The notes: a model not told the origin generated them from the letters alone. A stretch of DNA of 64,000 nt from Roseibium polysiphoniae (GCF_014842925.1 NZ_JACYXJ010000001.1:1-64000); one strand, 5' to 3'; counted from the stretch's first letter, positions 24,821 through 33,737 are shown. Program-made: numbers and translations.

Positions 24821-25833
24821 AACTTGCATCGCTCAAGGACGGCAGCCGGGACGGAAAGCTGGTCATCGTCAACAAGGAACTGACCCGCTGCACCGAGGCC
24901 ATGCATATCGCGTCGACGCTTCAGGCCGCACTCGACGATTGGGACAAGGTGGCACCAAAGCTGCAGGTGCTGGCCGAGAGCCTCAACCATGATGCGGTTC
25001 CGTCCCTGCGGTTTCATGAACATGACGCCCTGTCTCCGCTGCCCCGCGCCTATCAGTGGGCAGACGGCTCGGCTTACGTCAATCACGTGGAGCTGGTGCG
25101 CAAGGCACGCAACGCGGACATGCCGGACAGCTTCTGGACGGATCCGCTGATGTATCAGGGCGGCTCCGACAGCTTCCTGGCGCCGCGCGACCCGATCCTC
25201 ATGGCGGACGAAGCCTATGGCATCGATATGGAAGGCGAGATTGCCGTGGTTGTTGGCGATGTGCCCATGGGTGCGAGCCTCGAGCAGGCACGTGCCGCGA
25301 TCCGCCTCATCATGCTCGTCAATGACGTGTCCCTGCGCGGGTTGATCCCTGGGGAACTCGGCAAGGGCTTTGGTTTCTTTCAATCCAAGCCTTCCTCGGC
25401 GTTTTCCCCGGTCGCCGTCACGCCTGACGCGCTGGGCGATGCCTGGGATGGCGGCAAGCTCTCCCTGCCGCTGCGCGTTGATTACAACGGCAAGGCCTTT
25501 GGCCGCGCCGAAGCCGGCATCGACATGACCTTCGATTTCCCGCAGCTCATTGCCCATGCCGCCAAGACCCGGCCTCTGTCTGCTGGAACAATCATCGGTT
25601 CGGGCACGGTCTCGAACAAGCTGGATGGCGGTCCGGGCAAGCCGGTTTCGGAAGGCGGGGTTGGCTATTCCTGCATTGCCGAGATCCGCATGATCGAGAC
25701 CATCAAACTCGGACAGCCGGAAACGCCTTTCATGAGGTTCGGCGATGCGGTCCGCATCGAAATGATGGACAAGACCGGCCATTCGATCTTCGGGGCGATT
25801 GAGCAAGTGGTTCAGCCCTACGACGCCTCGTAA
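24817..25833 (+). CDS. fahA: fumarylacetoacetate hydrolase-family protein, likely fumarylacetoacetase
   Basis: 338 residues from MKLASLKDGSRDGKLVIVNK. The metal ligands of the family are seen in YGIDMEGEIAVVVGD (Glu-x-Glu) and VNDVSLRGLIPGELGKGFG (Asp). The long 330-residue form with FFQSKPSSAFSPVAVTPDA and GSGTVSNKLDGGPGKPVSEG is typical of bacterial fumarylacetoacetases, which split fumarylacetoacetate into fumarate and acetoacetate. Its place two genes after hmgA supports this over other FAH-family reactions. Confidence 0.88.
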   Translation: MKLASLKDGSRDGKLVIVNKELTRCTEAMHIASTLQAALDDWDKVAPKLQVLAESLNHDAVPSLRFHEHDALSPLPRAYQWADGSAYVNHVELVRKARNADMPDSFWTDPLMYQGGSDSFLAPRDPILMADEAYGIDMEGEIAVVVGDVPMGASLEQARAAIRLIMLVNDVSLRGLIPGELGKGFGFFQSKPSSAFSPVAVTPDALGDAWDGGKLSLPLRVDYNGKAFGRAEAGIDMTFDFPQLIAHAAKTRPLSAGTIIGSGTVSNKLDGGPGKPVSEGGVGYSCIAEIRMIETIKLGQPETPFMRFGDAVRIEMMDKTGHSIFGAIEQVVQPYDAS

Positions 25834-25971
25834 TCGACATTTGGCCGCCGCCGCCATGCTCGTGGCAGATCTGGGCAGGGCGAGAGGACGTCTGAGAATA
25901 CCAGCAATTTGGGCGTTCACGCGCCGAGACAGAAAAAGCCGCTGAGACGCGGGCATATATAGGACGAGTAC

Positions 25972-26922
25972 ATGACCAAGAAATTCGCATCAGCTGGCGA
26001 CATGGCGGAAAAGGAAATTTCCTTCACGGAGATCGGCCGTGACCTGTGGGCCTTTACCGCAGAAGGGGACCCGAACTCGGGCGTGATCATCGGCGACGAC
26101 AGCGTCATGATCATCGAGGCGCAGGCCACGCCACGCCTTGCGAACAAGGTGATCGAGAAGGTCCGCTCGGTCACCGAAAAGCCAATTTCCCACCTGGTGC
26201 TGACCCATTACCATGCTGTCCGTGTTCTGGGAGCGTCGGCTTACAACGCTCCGACGGTGATCATGGGCGATGCCGCCCGTGCAATGGTCGAGGAACGTGG
26301 CGCCGAGGACTGGGCGTCCGAATTCGAGCGCTTCCCGCGCCTGTTTCAGGGCCATGAGAGCATTCCGGGCCTGACTTACCCGACAACGACCTTCTCCGAG
26401 CGCATGACGGTCTATCTGGGCAAACGCCGGGTGGATCTGATGCATCTCGGCCGCGCCCATACGGCAGGAGATATTGTCGCCTGGGTGCCGGACGAAGAGG
26501 TGATGTTCACGGGCGATATCGTTGAATATCACTCTGCCTGTTACTGCGGCGACGGCCACTTTGAGGATTGGGGCGACACGCTGGACATGATCCGCTCCTT
26601 CGATCCTCAGGCGATCGCACCGGGGCGCGGGGATGCGTTGATCGGTCTGGATATGGTGGAAGCCGCCATCGATTGCACCCGTGACTTTGTTGAAAGCACC
26701 TATCGCCCGGTGACCAAGGTCGTTGCCCGTGGCGGCACGCTGAAGGAAGCCTGGGAGGCGGTGCGTGCCGAGTGCGATGACAAGTTCAAGGACTTCGCCA
26801 TCTACGAACATTGCCTGCCATTCAACGTGGCCCGGGCCTTCGATGAGGCGCGCGGCATCGAAACGCCGCGGATCTGGACCGCTGAACGCGATGCTGAGAT
26901 GTGGGCGCAGCTGCAGGGGTAA
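25972..26922 (+). CDS. metallo-beta-lactamase-fold protein with one metal site lost
   Basis: 316 residues. The first motif reads THYHAVRVLG (H79, H81), so the Asp and His of HxHxDH are V83 and R84. H163 (GRAHTAGD) and D182 (FTGDIVE) are kept, but the final PGHG His is R219 (APGRGDAL). Only the site built by H79, H81 and H163 looks complete. It is glyoxalase II/arylsulfatase-like in order of motifs. It follows the FAH gene by 138 bp and overlaps the DinB gene (TAATG). The function may be that of a lactonase or thioesterase using one metal, or a non-enzymatic partner. Confidence 0.75.
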   Translation: MTKKFASAGDMAEKEISFTEIGRDLWAFTAEGDPNSGVIIGDDSVMIIEAQATPRLANKVIEKVRSVTEKPISHLVLTHYHAVRVLGASAYNAPTVIMGDAARAMVEERGAEDWASEFERFPRLFQGHESIPGLTYPTTTFSERMTVYLGKRRVDLMHLGRAHTAGDIVAWVPDEEVMFTGDIVEYHSACYCGDGHFEDWGDTLDMIRSFDPQAIAPGRGDALIGLDMVEAAIDCTRDFVESTYRPVTKVVARGGTLKEAWEAVRAECDDKFKDFAIYEHCLPFNVARAFDEARGIETPRIWTAERDAEMWAQLQG

Positions 26923-27449
26923 TGCGCATGGAGGCAATCGAGCAGCTGCGTCTTCAGGCGCGCAACAACGCCTGGGCCAACCAGCGCCTTTATGACGCTT
27001 GCTGCCAGCTGTCACAAATCGAGTTTGAGGCCGGGCGTTCCGGCTTCTTTCCCTCGATCCGGGAAACGCTGCAGCATATCCTCGCTGTCGATCGCTACTA
27101 TCTGGATGCGCTGAAGGAAGAGGGTCGGGGGCTTTCGCTTTATGATGATCTCCTGCCGCGAACAGCTGCCGAACTTCAGGCAATGCAGAGCGACGTGGAT
27201 GCAGCCCTGATCACCTTCTGTGATGCTCTTTTGACTGATGACCTGACAAAGTCGGTAGATCAGGACCGGGGAGAAAAGGGTGTTCGCCGGGAGCGGATCG
27301 ACCGCACCTTGCTGCATCTCTTTCAGCATCAGATCCATCATCGGGGGCAGGCCCACGCAATGCTGTCCAGAACCAGTGTAGCGCCTCCTCAGCTGGATGA
27401 ATTCTTTCTTGAGTTCGACCGGCATGACGCGGCCCAAAAACTGCAATAG
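26922..27449 (+). CDS. DinB/YfiT-family putative metalloenzyme
   Basis: 175 residues. The four-helix DinB plan is visible with the three His ligands: H in ETLQHILAVDRYYLDAL and two in LLHLFQHQIHHRGQAHAML. The ATG at 26922 overlaps the preceding stop; MEAIEQ two codons later is an alternative. DinB-fold proteins include thiol-dependent maleylpyruvate isomerase. Because this operon has no zeta-class GST maleylacetoacetate isomerase, a cis-trans isomerase role is an attractive inference, not proven. Confidence 0.8.
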   Translation: MRMEAIEQLRLQARNNAWANQRLYDACCQLSQIEFEAGRSGFFPSIRETLQHILAVDRYYLDALKEEGRGLSLYDDLLPRTAAELQAMQSDVDAALITFCDALLTDDLTKSVDQDRGEKGVRRERIDRTLLHLFQHQIHHRGQAHAMLSRTSVAPPQLDEFFLEFDRHDAAQKLQ

Positions 27450-27479
27450 ACGAATGTCCTTGGTTCCCGGGAGGAAGGC

Positions 27480-29096
27480 ATGACCCAGATCTTCGAAACG
27501 CCGCTCTATCCCTACGAGCGTTCGCCGGATCAGGATGCAACATCAACAGTCAATCATCCGATCGTGGTCGTCGGCGCCGGCCCGGTGGGGCTGGCAACCG
27601 CCATCGATCTGGCCATGTCGAACGTTCCCGTCGTGGTCCTGGACGAAAACGACAAGGTCAGCTTCGGCTCCAGGGCCATCTGCTTTTCCAAGCGCACGCT
27701 GGAGATCATGGACCGGCTTGGTTGCGCAGATGCTTTCGTGGAGAAGGGCGTTGTCTGGAACGTCGGGCAGGTCTTCTTCGGCGACCGCAAGGTCTATGAC
27801 TTCAACCTGCTGCCGGAGGAAGGGCACAAGCATCCCGCCTTCGTCAATTTGCAGCAGTATTATTGCGAGCTCTATCTCGTCGAGCGTGTGCGCCAGCTGC
27901 AGGCTGAAGGCAAGCCGATCCAGATCCGGGGCAACAACAGGCTGTCGGCGCTTGAAACCTCTGCTACAGGCAGCCGCCTGACCGTTGAAACGCCGGAAGG
28001 CGCCTACGATCTCACCTGTGACTGGCTCGTCGCCTGTGACGGCGCCAATTCTCCGACCCGCGGCATGATGGGTCTCGATTTCATCGGGCGCGTCTTTGAA
28101 GACAATTTCCTCATCGCCGATGTGACCATGAAAGCCGACTTCCCGGTGGAGCGCTGGTTCTGGTTCGATCCTCCGTTCAACAAGGGACAGTCGGCGCTCC
28201 TGCACAAGCAACCCGACGGGGTCTGGCGGATCGACCTGCAGCTTGGCTGGGACATCGACAAGGACGAAGAGAAGAAACCGGAAAAGGTCATTCCCCGCCT
28301 GAAGCAAATGCTCGGGGAAGACGTCGAGTTCAAACTCGAATGGGTGTCCATCTACACCTTCCAGTGCCGCCGCATGGAAAGGTTCCGCCATGGCCGGGTG
28401 CTCTTTGCAGGAGACAGCGCACATCAGGTGTCGCCATTCGGCGCGCGGGGTGCCAATTCCGGGTTTCAGGATGCGGAAAACCTCGCGTGGAAACTCAAAC
28501 TCGTTCTGCAAGGCAAGGCATCTGATGGTCTGCTCGACAGCTATGACGTGGAGCGTGTTCAGGCGGCCGATGAGAACATTCTGAATTCAAGTCGCTCGAC
28601 GGATTTCATCACCCCGAAGTCTGACATCAGCAGGATTTTCCGCAATGCGGTTCTTGATCTGGCCGAGGAGCATGCTTTTGCCCGCCCCATGGTCAATTCC
28701 GGCCGGCTGTCCCTGCCCAGCACCTATGACGGATCTCCGCTCAATGGCGAGATCATTGCTCAACTGCCGCAGCGAACCCGGCCAGGCGCCCCGGCTTGCG
28801 ACGCGCCCTTGGGCAAAGGCTGGCTGCTGAACCAGCTGCCGGACGGTTTCACGCTGCTGGGTCTAGGGTGCGAGGTGCCCAAGAGCACGGATCATGACGG
28901 GATAGTCCTGCGCGGCCTGTCCATTTCCGAAGGCAATGTGGGATCAGACCTCAGGGATCGCTATCTGTCGGACGCCAAAGCTGCGGTCTATCTGCTGCGG
29001 CCCGATCAGCATGTTGCGGCCAGGTGGCTGGACTATGACGCCGGGGCCGTTGCTGCCGCTATGGACACTGTGCTTGCAAATTCGGTAATGCAATGA
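27480..29096 (+). CDS. FAD-dependent aromatic hydroxylase (PheA/MhpA type)
   Basis: 538 residues. The FAD motifs are complete: VVVGAGPVGLATAIDLA (about 29-45), the DG motif WLVACDGANSPTRG (about 181-194) and the GD motif RVLFAGDSAHQVSPFGARGA (about 304-323). The C-terminal thioredoxin-like domain is reduced. This is a group A flavin monooxygenase of the FAD_binding_3 type. Its place in a homogentisate operon suggests that it makes homogentisate or gentisate-like diols, for example from 3-hydroxyphenylacetate. The ribosome site is GGGAGG before ATG 27480. Confidence 0.85.
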   Translation: MTQIFETPLYPYERSPDQDATSTVNHPIVVVGAGPVGLATAIDLAMSNVPVVVLDENDKVSFGSRAICFSKRTLEIMDRLGCADAFVEKGVVWNVGQVFFGDRKVYDFNLLPEEGHKHPAFVNLQQYYCELYLVERVRQLQAEGKPIQIRGNNRLSALETSATGSRLTVETPEGAYDLTCDWLVACDGANSPTRGMMGLDFIGRVFEDNFLIADVTMKADFPVERWFWFDPPFNKGQSALLHKQPDGVWRIDLQLGWDIDKDEEKKPEKVIPRLKQMLGEDVEFKLEWVSIYTFQCRRMERFRHGRVLFAGDSAHQVSPFGARGANSGFQDAENLAWKLKLVLQGKASDGLLDSYDVERVQAADENILNSSRSTDFITPKSDISRIFRNAVLDLAEEHAFARPMVNSGRLSLPSTYDGSPLNGEIIAQLPQRTRPGAPACDAPLGKGWLLNQLPDGFTLLGLGCEVPKSTDHDGIVLRGLSISEGNVGSDLRDRYLSDAKAAVYLLRPDQHVAARWLDYDAGAVAAAMDTVLANSVMQ

Positions 29097-29311
29097 CGAA
29101 GGCTCCAGGCAATATGATCGACAAGACCGGCTTCACCCACCCTGATGACTTCTATGCGCAGCTCCTCGCGGCCCACGAAGGGCTCAGCAAGGCAGAGAGC
29201 GACGCATTGAACGCGCGGCTGGTCCTGGTGCTGGCAGCGTTTGTTGGCGATCAGGATAAATTGACGGAAGCACTGGAACTGGCCACACGCGAAAAAGAGA
29301 AGAGTTCCTGA
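29093..29311 (+). CDS. DUF2783 protein
   Basis: 72 residues (MIDKTGFTHPDDFYAQLLAA, then LSKAESDALNARLVLVLAAF). It matches the short DUF2783 family, usually encoded directly after flavin hydroxylases. The start overlaps the hydroxylase stop (ATGA). A hydroxylase accessory or stabilising role is inferred. It closes the hmgA operon. Confidence 0.8.
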   Translation: MTKAPGNMIDKTGFTHPDDFYAQLLAAHEGLSKAESDALNARLVLVLAAFVGDQDKLTEALELATREKEKSS

Positions 29312-29565
29312 GAGTTAAACGTTCGATCGTTGCGATGAGTGATTCTTTTGATATTGTTCAATTCATCGAAAATCACGTGTTCCAAATCGATGGTAATTGT
29401 TTTCTTTCGAGATGTATGTGGTAGAGGAAGGCTATAAGTATTTTCAGTTAGATTTATTGTTTGATAGTGAATTTTAACAAGGAGTAAATTTACAGTTTTG
29501 GGATTTTAATTTTGTTATGAAATTCCCGCTAGGGTTGCCACGTTGAATGACGTAGTGGGGACCGT
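29312..29565. other. AT-rich 254-bp gap before the GGDEF-EAL gene
   Basis: This is the most AT-rich part of the central window, with several TTGATA/TTTGATAT-like stretches. It probably holds the promoter of the GGDEF-EAL gene, but no single convincing -35/-10 pair was fixed. No frame of coding character was seen. Confidence 0.5.
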
Positions 29566-31815
29566 ATGGGCGCAGGCAGCTATCCTCTGCCGGAGAACGA
29601 AGCAGGACGTCTATCGTCCCTGCGCGCTCTGGATATACTTCGAACGCCCAAGGACCCCGAATTTGACGCCATCACCGAGCTGGCGGCATCCATCCTTGAG
29701 TGTCCGATCGCGCTCGTGAGCCTCGTGGAGGAACAGCAGCAGTGGTTCAAATCCTGCGTTGGCGTTTCGGTGGAATCGACGCCGCGCGATGTCTCGTTCT
29801 GCAGCCACGCGATCGCCACCGGAAAGCCCATGGTGGTTCCGGATACGCAGAAGGATCCGAGGTTCGCTGACAACCCGCAGGTGACGGGTGAACCCCATAT
29901 TCGGTTCTATGCCGGCTACCCTCTTTCCATTGACCAGGTCCACTATCTGGGGACCTTGTGCGTCATGGACGACAAGCCTCGCCAGCCTACCGAATTTCAA
30001 CTAAAGCAGCTGGAACGCTTGGCGTTGGTGGTCGAGGGACTGCTGCGCTCCTACAAGACCATGGCACTCGCCAAGCAGTCGAGCATCCTGGCTCATGCGC
30101 AAAACGCCAAGGTCGCGAGCCAGCACAAGCTTCTGAAGCAGATCGAGAGCCTGGCCAAAATCGGCGCTTGGCGGCTCGACCGTAATACGAACGTTCTGAC
30201 CTGGTCCGATCAGGTCTACAGGTTGCACGACCTGCCGATCGGAACGCCGCTCGACCTTGAAATGGCTCTGTCCTTCTATCCGGAGTCCGCGCGCGCGGAG
30301 GTGGAGGCCATCATCTCTCAGTCGATTGAGGTCGGGGCGCCATTTCTCGTCGAGACGGATTTCGTCACCCACACCGGTCGGCAACGGCGTGTCCGTTTCA
30401 TGGGCGAGCTCGAAGACGCCGGAACAGATGAAGAAATGCTGATCGGCGTCATCCAGGACATTACGGAACAGTACGAACACGAGCAGGTGCTCTGGCAGGC
30501 CGCTCACGTCGACTCGCTTTCCGGCCTTGGCAATCGGCACTGGTTTCAGTCCGAGCTGGAGGAGATGATGAAAGGCTGCGGCGGTGCGCCGCGCGAGCAT
30601 GCCCTGATCCTGATCGACCTGGACGGTTTCAAGCTCGCAAACGACAGTCTTGGTCATCTGGCCGGGGATGAGGTCATTCGGGTGGTCGCCCAACGGATCC
30701 GGGAAATCTCCTGCAAGGGCAGTTTTTGCGCACGGGTCGGCGGAGATGAATTCGCCGTCATCGTGCCATTGAGTGGCCCCGAGACACCCGCCGAGACGGC
30801 GAACAAACTGATTTCACGGATCAAGGAACCTGTCCCCTTCGAAGGGACATCCGTTTATGTCAGCGCTTCGATCGGCGTCGCCTTTGCCCCGCAGGACGCA
30901 TCGACCGCCGAGGACCTGATGAAATGCGCTGACATGGCCCTTTACCGGGTCAAACGCTCCGGGCGTGGACGGGTCGGCTACTATGAAAAGACGTTGAGGC
31001 AGGTTTTTGACAGCCGCCAGAAGGCGATTGACGTTGTCCGCAGCGCACATCGGTCGCGCCGGCTCAAGGCGCATTATCAGCCGATAGTGGATCTGAGCGA
31101 CATGTCGATCAAAGGGGCGGAGGCCCTTGTGCGCGTGTCCGAGCCAAACGGCAGCCTGCTTGGGCCTGACGACTTCTGGGATGCCTTTAAGGACCCTGAG
31201 AGCGCGCGCGTCGTCGACAGCAGCGTTTTCCAGATTGTGCTGGAAAATCTGAAGAACTGGCAGAACCAGGGCTTTACGCCCGGACGGATCAGCATCAACG
31301 CATCGAAATACTGGTTCCAGACCGATGATTTCGCGTCCGGATTTCTGTCGCAGCTAAGCGATTGCAGCATTCCGCCAGACATGATCCGTCTCGAGGTGAC
31401 AGAGAATGTTCTGCTGAATGACGAAATCGAATGTGTGCATCGCATCTTGTCCGATCTGCGCGAGGCGGGCGTCTCGATCACGCTCGATGACTTCGGTGCC
31501 GGTTTCGCGTCCCTGACGCATCTGCGCGACTATCCGATCGACGCGATCAAGATCGACAGGTCATTCATCAAGGCTTTGTCCCTGTCTCACCAGAACACCT
31601 TGATTGTCCGCTCCATCGTCGATCTGTCGAAGAGCTTCAATCTGACGGTCATCGCGGCCGGCGTGGAAAACTACGCGGAAGCCAGGTTCCTTCAGTCCAT
31701 AGGCTGTGATCAGGCCCAGGGATCTCTCTTCAGCGATGCGGTCGATGCTGCCGAGTTGCAAAAGGCCCTTGCAGATCAGCAAAGCATCGCGGCGCCTGTG
31801 AGCTACGTCATCTAG
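29566..31815 (+). CDS. GAF-PAS-GGDEF-EAL cyclic-di-GMP protein with altered EAL site
   Basis: 749 residues and soluble. GAF covers about 20-165, PAS about 195-300, GGDEF about 310-475 (ARVGGDEFAVIVPL, intact signature; no RxxD inhibitory site five residues before it) and EAL about 495-740. The EAL domain keeps EALVRV, SINASKYWF, RLEVTENVLL, DDFGAGFASL and KIDRSF, but the usual AEGVE motif reads IAAGVE, so the general-base Glu is A698. The terminal QG(Y/S)LFS reads QGSLFSDA. It may therefore be a cyclase with an EAL sensor domain. The start follows GTGGGGACC. A terminator stem is built into its last codons. Confidence 0.88.
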   Translation: MGAGSYPLPENEAGRLSSLRALDILRTPKDPEFDAITELAASILECPIALVSLVEEQQQWFKSCVGVSVESTPRDVSFCSHAIATGKPMVVPDTQKDPRFADNPQVTGEPHIRFYAGYPLSIDQVHYLGTLCVMDDKPRQPTEFQLKQLERLALVVEGLLRSYKTMALAKQSSILAHAQNAKVASQHKLLKQIESLAKIGAWRLDRNTNVLTWSDQVYRLHDLPIGTPLDLEMALSFYPESARAEVEAIISQSIEVGAPFLVETDFVTHTGRQRRVRFMGELEDAGTDEEMLIGVIQDITEQYEHEQVLWQAAHVDSLSGLGNRHWFQSELEEMMKGCGGAPREHALILIDLDGFKLANDSLGHLAGDEVIRVVAQRIREISCKGSFCARVGGDEFAVIVPLSGPETPAETANKLISRIKEPVPFEGTSVYVSASIGVAFAPQDASTAEDLMKCADMALYRVKRSGRGRVGYYEKTLRQVFDSRQKAIDVVRSAHRSRRLKAHYQPIVDLSDMSIKGAEALVRVSEPNGSLLGPDDFWDAFKDPESARVVDSSVFQIVLENLKNWQNQGFTPGRISINASKYWFQTDDFASGFLSQLSDCSIPPDMIRLEVTENVLLNDEIECVHRILSDLREAGVSITLDDFGAGFASLTHLRDYPIDAIKIDRSFIKALSLSHQNTLIVRSIVDLSKSFNLTVIAAGVENYAEARFLQSIGCDQAQGSLFSDAVDAAELQKALADQQSIAAPVSYVI

Positions 31816-31830
31816 ACGCGCCGCGATGCT
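31783..31830 (+). terminator. intrinsic terminator overlapping the GGDEF-EAL stop
   Basis: AGCATCGCGGCGC (31783-31795) pairs perfectly with GCGCCGCGATGCT (31818-31830), and GCTTCTTCTTT follows. The left arm is within the last 11 codons. The stem is between convergent genes and could work from both sides. Confidence 0.75.
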
Positions 31831-31839
31831 GCTTCTTCT

Positions 31840-32793
31840 TTAAAATCCGACCTTGTCAGGCCCCTTGAGCGACAGGATCTCGCGCGCTTCGTCCGGCGTT
31901 GCGATCTCAAGCCCAAGGCCCTCAATGATCTTGCGGACCATCGTGACCTGATCTGCGCTGGATTCGGCCAGCTTGCCTTTTCCGGCCCAAAGGCTGTCCT
32001 CGAGCCCGACCCGAACGTTGCCGCCAAGGGCAGCCGCTTGTGCGGCGATCCTGAGTTGGGCCGAGCCTGCTCCCAACACCGACCATCGATAGGCATCTCC
32101 AAACAGGCGATCTGCGGTCCGTTTCATGTGCAGGACGTCTTCGGGATGGGTTCCGATCCCGCCGAGAAGACCGAAGACCGATTGAACGAAGAACGGCGGT
32201 TTGACGAGGCCCCGATCGACGAAATGCGCGAGGTTGTAGAGGTGCGAGATGTCGTAACACTCGAACTCGAAGCGGGTGTCGTTCTCGTAGCAGGTCGACA
32301 GGACGTATTCGATGTCCTTGAAGGAGTTGCGGAACACCAGATCGCGGGTGGACTCCAGAAACGGCTTTTCCCAGTCATGCTTGAAGCTGTCGTATTTCTC
32401 CGCAAGGTGAAACAGGCCGAAGTTCATGGATCCCATGTTTAGGGACGCCACCTCGGGCTTGAACTGAGCAGCTGGTCTTACCCGTTCCTCCACCGTCATA
32501 TAGGGACTGCCACCGGTGGTGAGGTTCAGCGCAGCATTGGTCGACTGTTTGATGCGCGGCAGGAAGCGCGCAAAGCCCGCGGAGGTCTGATCCGGTTTGC
32601 CGGTTTCCGGGTCTCGTGCATGAAGATGCAGCACGGCTGCGCCAGCCTCTGCGGCCTTGACGGCTTCGGCGACGATTTCATCCGGTGTGATCGGCAGATG
32701 CGGCGACATGGTCGGCGTATGAATGGAACCCGTGAGCGCACAGGTGATGATCACCTTGCCCTTGAGCGGATTGGCTGTACTGGCTGCACTCAT
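31840..32793 (-). CDS. beta-keto acid cleavage enzyme (BKACE, DUF849)
   Basis: 317 residues from MSAASTANPLKGKVIITCAL. The TIM-barrel family landmarks are VIITCALTGSIHTPTMSPHL, the zinc-binding VLHLHARDPETGKPDQT (His-x-His), LNLTTGGSPYMTVEERV and VGLEDSLWAGKGKLAESSAD. BKACE proteins condense a beta-keto acid with acetyl-CoA to give acetoacetate and a CoA ester. The ATG overlaps the stop of the preceding dehydrogenase gene, so that enzyme probably makes the beta-keto acid. Carnitine is one known source, but the substrate cannot be fixed here. Confidence 0.88.
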   Translation of the reverse strand: MSAASTANPLKGKVIITCALTGSIHTPTMSPHLPITPDEIVAEAVKAAEAGAAVLHLHARDPETGKPDQTSAGFARFLPRIKQSTNAALNLTTGGSPYMTVEERVRPAAQFKPEVASLNMGSMNFGLFHLAEKYDSFKHDWEKPFLESTRDLVFRNSFKDIEYVLSTCYENDTRFEFECYDISHLYNLAHFVDRGLVKPPFFVQSVFGLLGGIGTHPEDVLHMKRTADRLFGDAYRWSVLGAGSAQLRIAAQAAALGGNVRVGLEDSLWAGKGKLAESSADQVTMVRKIIEGLGLEIATPDEAREILSLKGPDKVGF

Positions 32794-33737
32794 TGTCCTG
32801 TCTCCCTGTCTTGCGCGCGTTTGTGGGCCGCCAGCGCCATCAGACGCCGGTCCCGCCATTTTTGGCGTTCTTCGAGTTTGTCGGACGCCAGACGTTTGCG
32901 GCGATCGCTTTCGATCTCGTCGAGCACGGGACCTGCCCAGTCAACGCGGGTCTTCATCTGCTCGAACATATTGGCGAACATGCCTTGATAGCGGGTCGCA
33001 TAGTCCCGCACGCCGCCCGGGGCATTGAGGTCGATGGTCTCGAATGGACCCATAAAGGCCCAGCGGGCAGCCAGCCCCTCGCGGATACCGATATCGACAT
33101 CTTCTGCACTGGCATGACCTCCCTCGACCAGCCGGAAGGCTTCTTCCAGAAGCGCGCCCTGCATGCGGTTCATGATGAAGCCGTCAATTTCGCCGGTCAT
33201 CATGATCGGCGATTGCCCGGCCTCGATCATCAGCCGGCGGGTGGCCTCCATGGCGTCTGCACTGGTCCAGGGGGAGGGGACAACCTCGACAGCCTTGATC
33301 AGGTAGGGCGGATTGATCGGATGCGCCACAAGGCAACGTGCACGACCGTCGAGATGTTCGGTGAATCTGGACGGCAGAAGGGCCGACGTCGAACTGGCAA
33401 GGATCGTCTCCGGCGCGACGAGCTTGTCGAGCTGTGTATAGAGGTCCTTCTTGATCTCCAGATCTTCCGGCGCGTTTTCCTGGACGTGGATCGTATCCTT
33501 CAGCGCGGTCGCCAGGTCGGCTTCGGCACAAAGCCGGGGCATGACCTCCGCCGGTTCCTGCCCGTTCAGCAGGTCGTTTGCCGCCAGGTCTTCAAGCACA
33601 TCTGCGATATAGGAAAGCGCGGCCTCTGGCGCCGCCGGGTCCACGTCCCAGAGGCAAACCTCGTAGCCCGCGCGGGCAAATGAGATGGCCCAGGCCCGGC
33701 CGATAAAGCCGGACCCCACGATAGCGATCTTCGACAT
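32790..33737 (-). CDS. 3-hydroxyacid/3-hydroxyacyl-CoA dehydrogenase family protein
   Basis: 315 residues. The NAD motif is IAIVGSGFIGRAWAISFARA (4-23); the domain continues with VQENAPEDLEIKKDLY and ASSTSALLPSRFTEHL, and the substrate region has VAHPINPPYLIKAVEVVPS and FIMNRMQGALLEEAFRLVEG. This matches the L-gulonate/carnitine-dehydrogenase-like branch (CRYL1, LcdH) rather than beta-oxidation enzymes. It is coupled to BKACE. The C-terminal 40 residues are Arg/Lys-rich and short of the thioesterase fusion seen in some carnitine dehydrogenases. Confidence 0.85.
   Translation of the reverse strand: MSKIAIVGSGFIGRAWAISFARAGYEVCLWDVDPAAPEAALSYIADVLEDLAANDLLNGQEPAEVMPRLCAEADLATALKDTIHVQENAPEDLEIKKDLYTQLDKLVAPETILASSTSALLPSRFTEHLDGRARCLVAHPINPPYLIKAVEVVPSPWTSADAMEATRRLMIEAGQSPIMMTGEIDGFIMNRMQGALLEEAFRLVEGGHASAEDVDIGIREGLAARWAFMGPFETIDLNAPGGVRDYATRYQGMFANMFEQMKTRVDWAGPVLDEIESDRRKRLASDKLEERQKWRDRRLMALAAHKRAQDRETGQ

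Noticed and set aside
24694..25956. A 420-codon frame antisense to the fumarylacetoacetase gene
   Set aside because: It is a shadow of a well-supported gene, with no domain or ribosome site.
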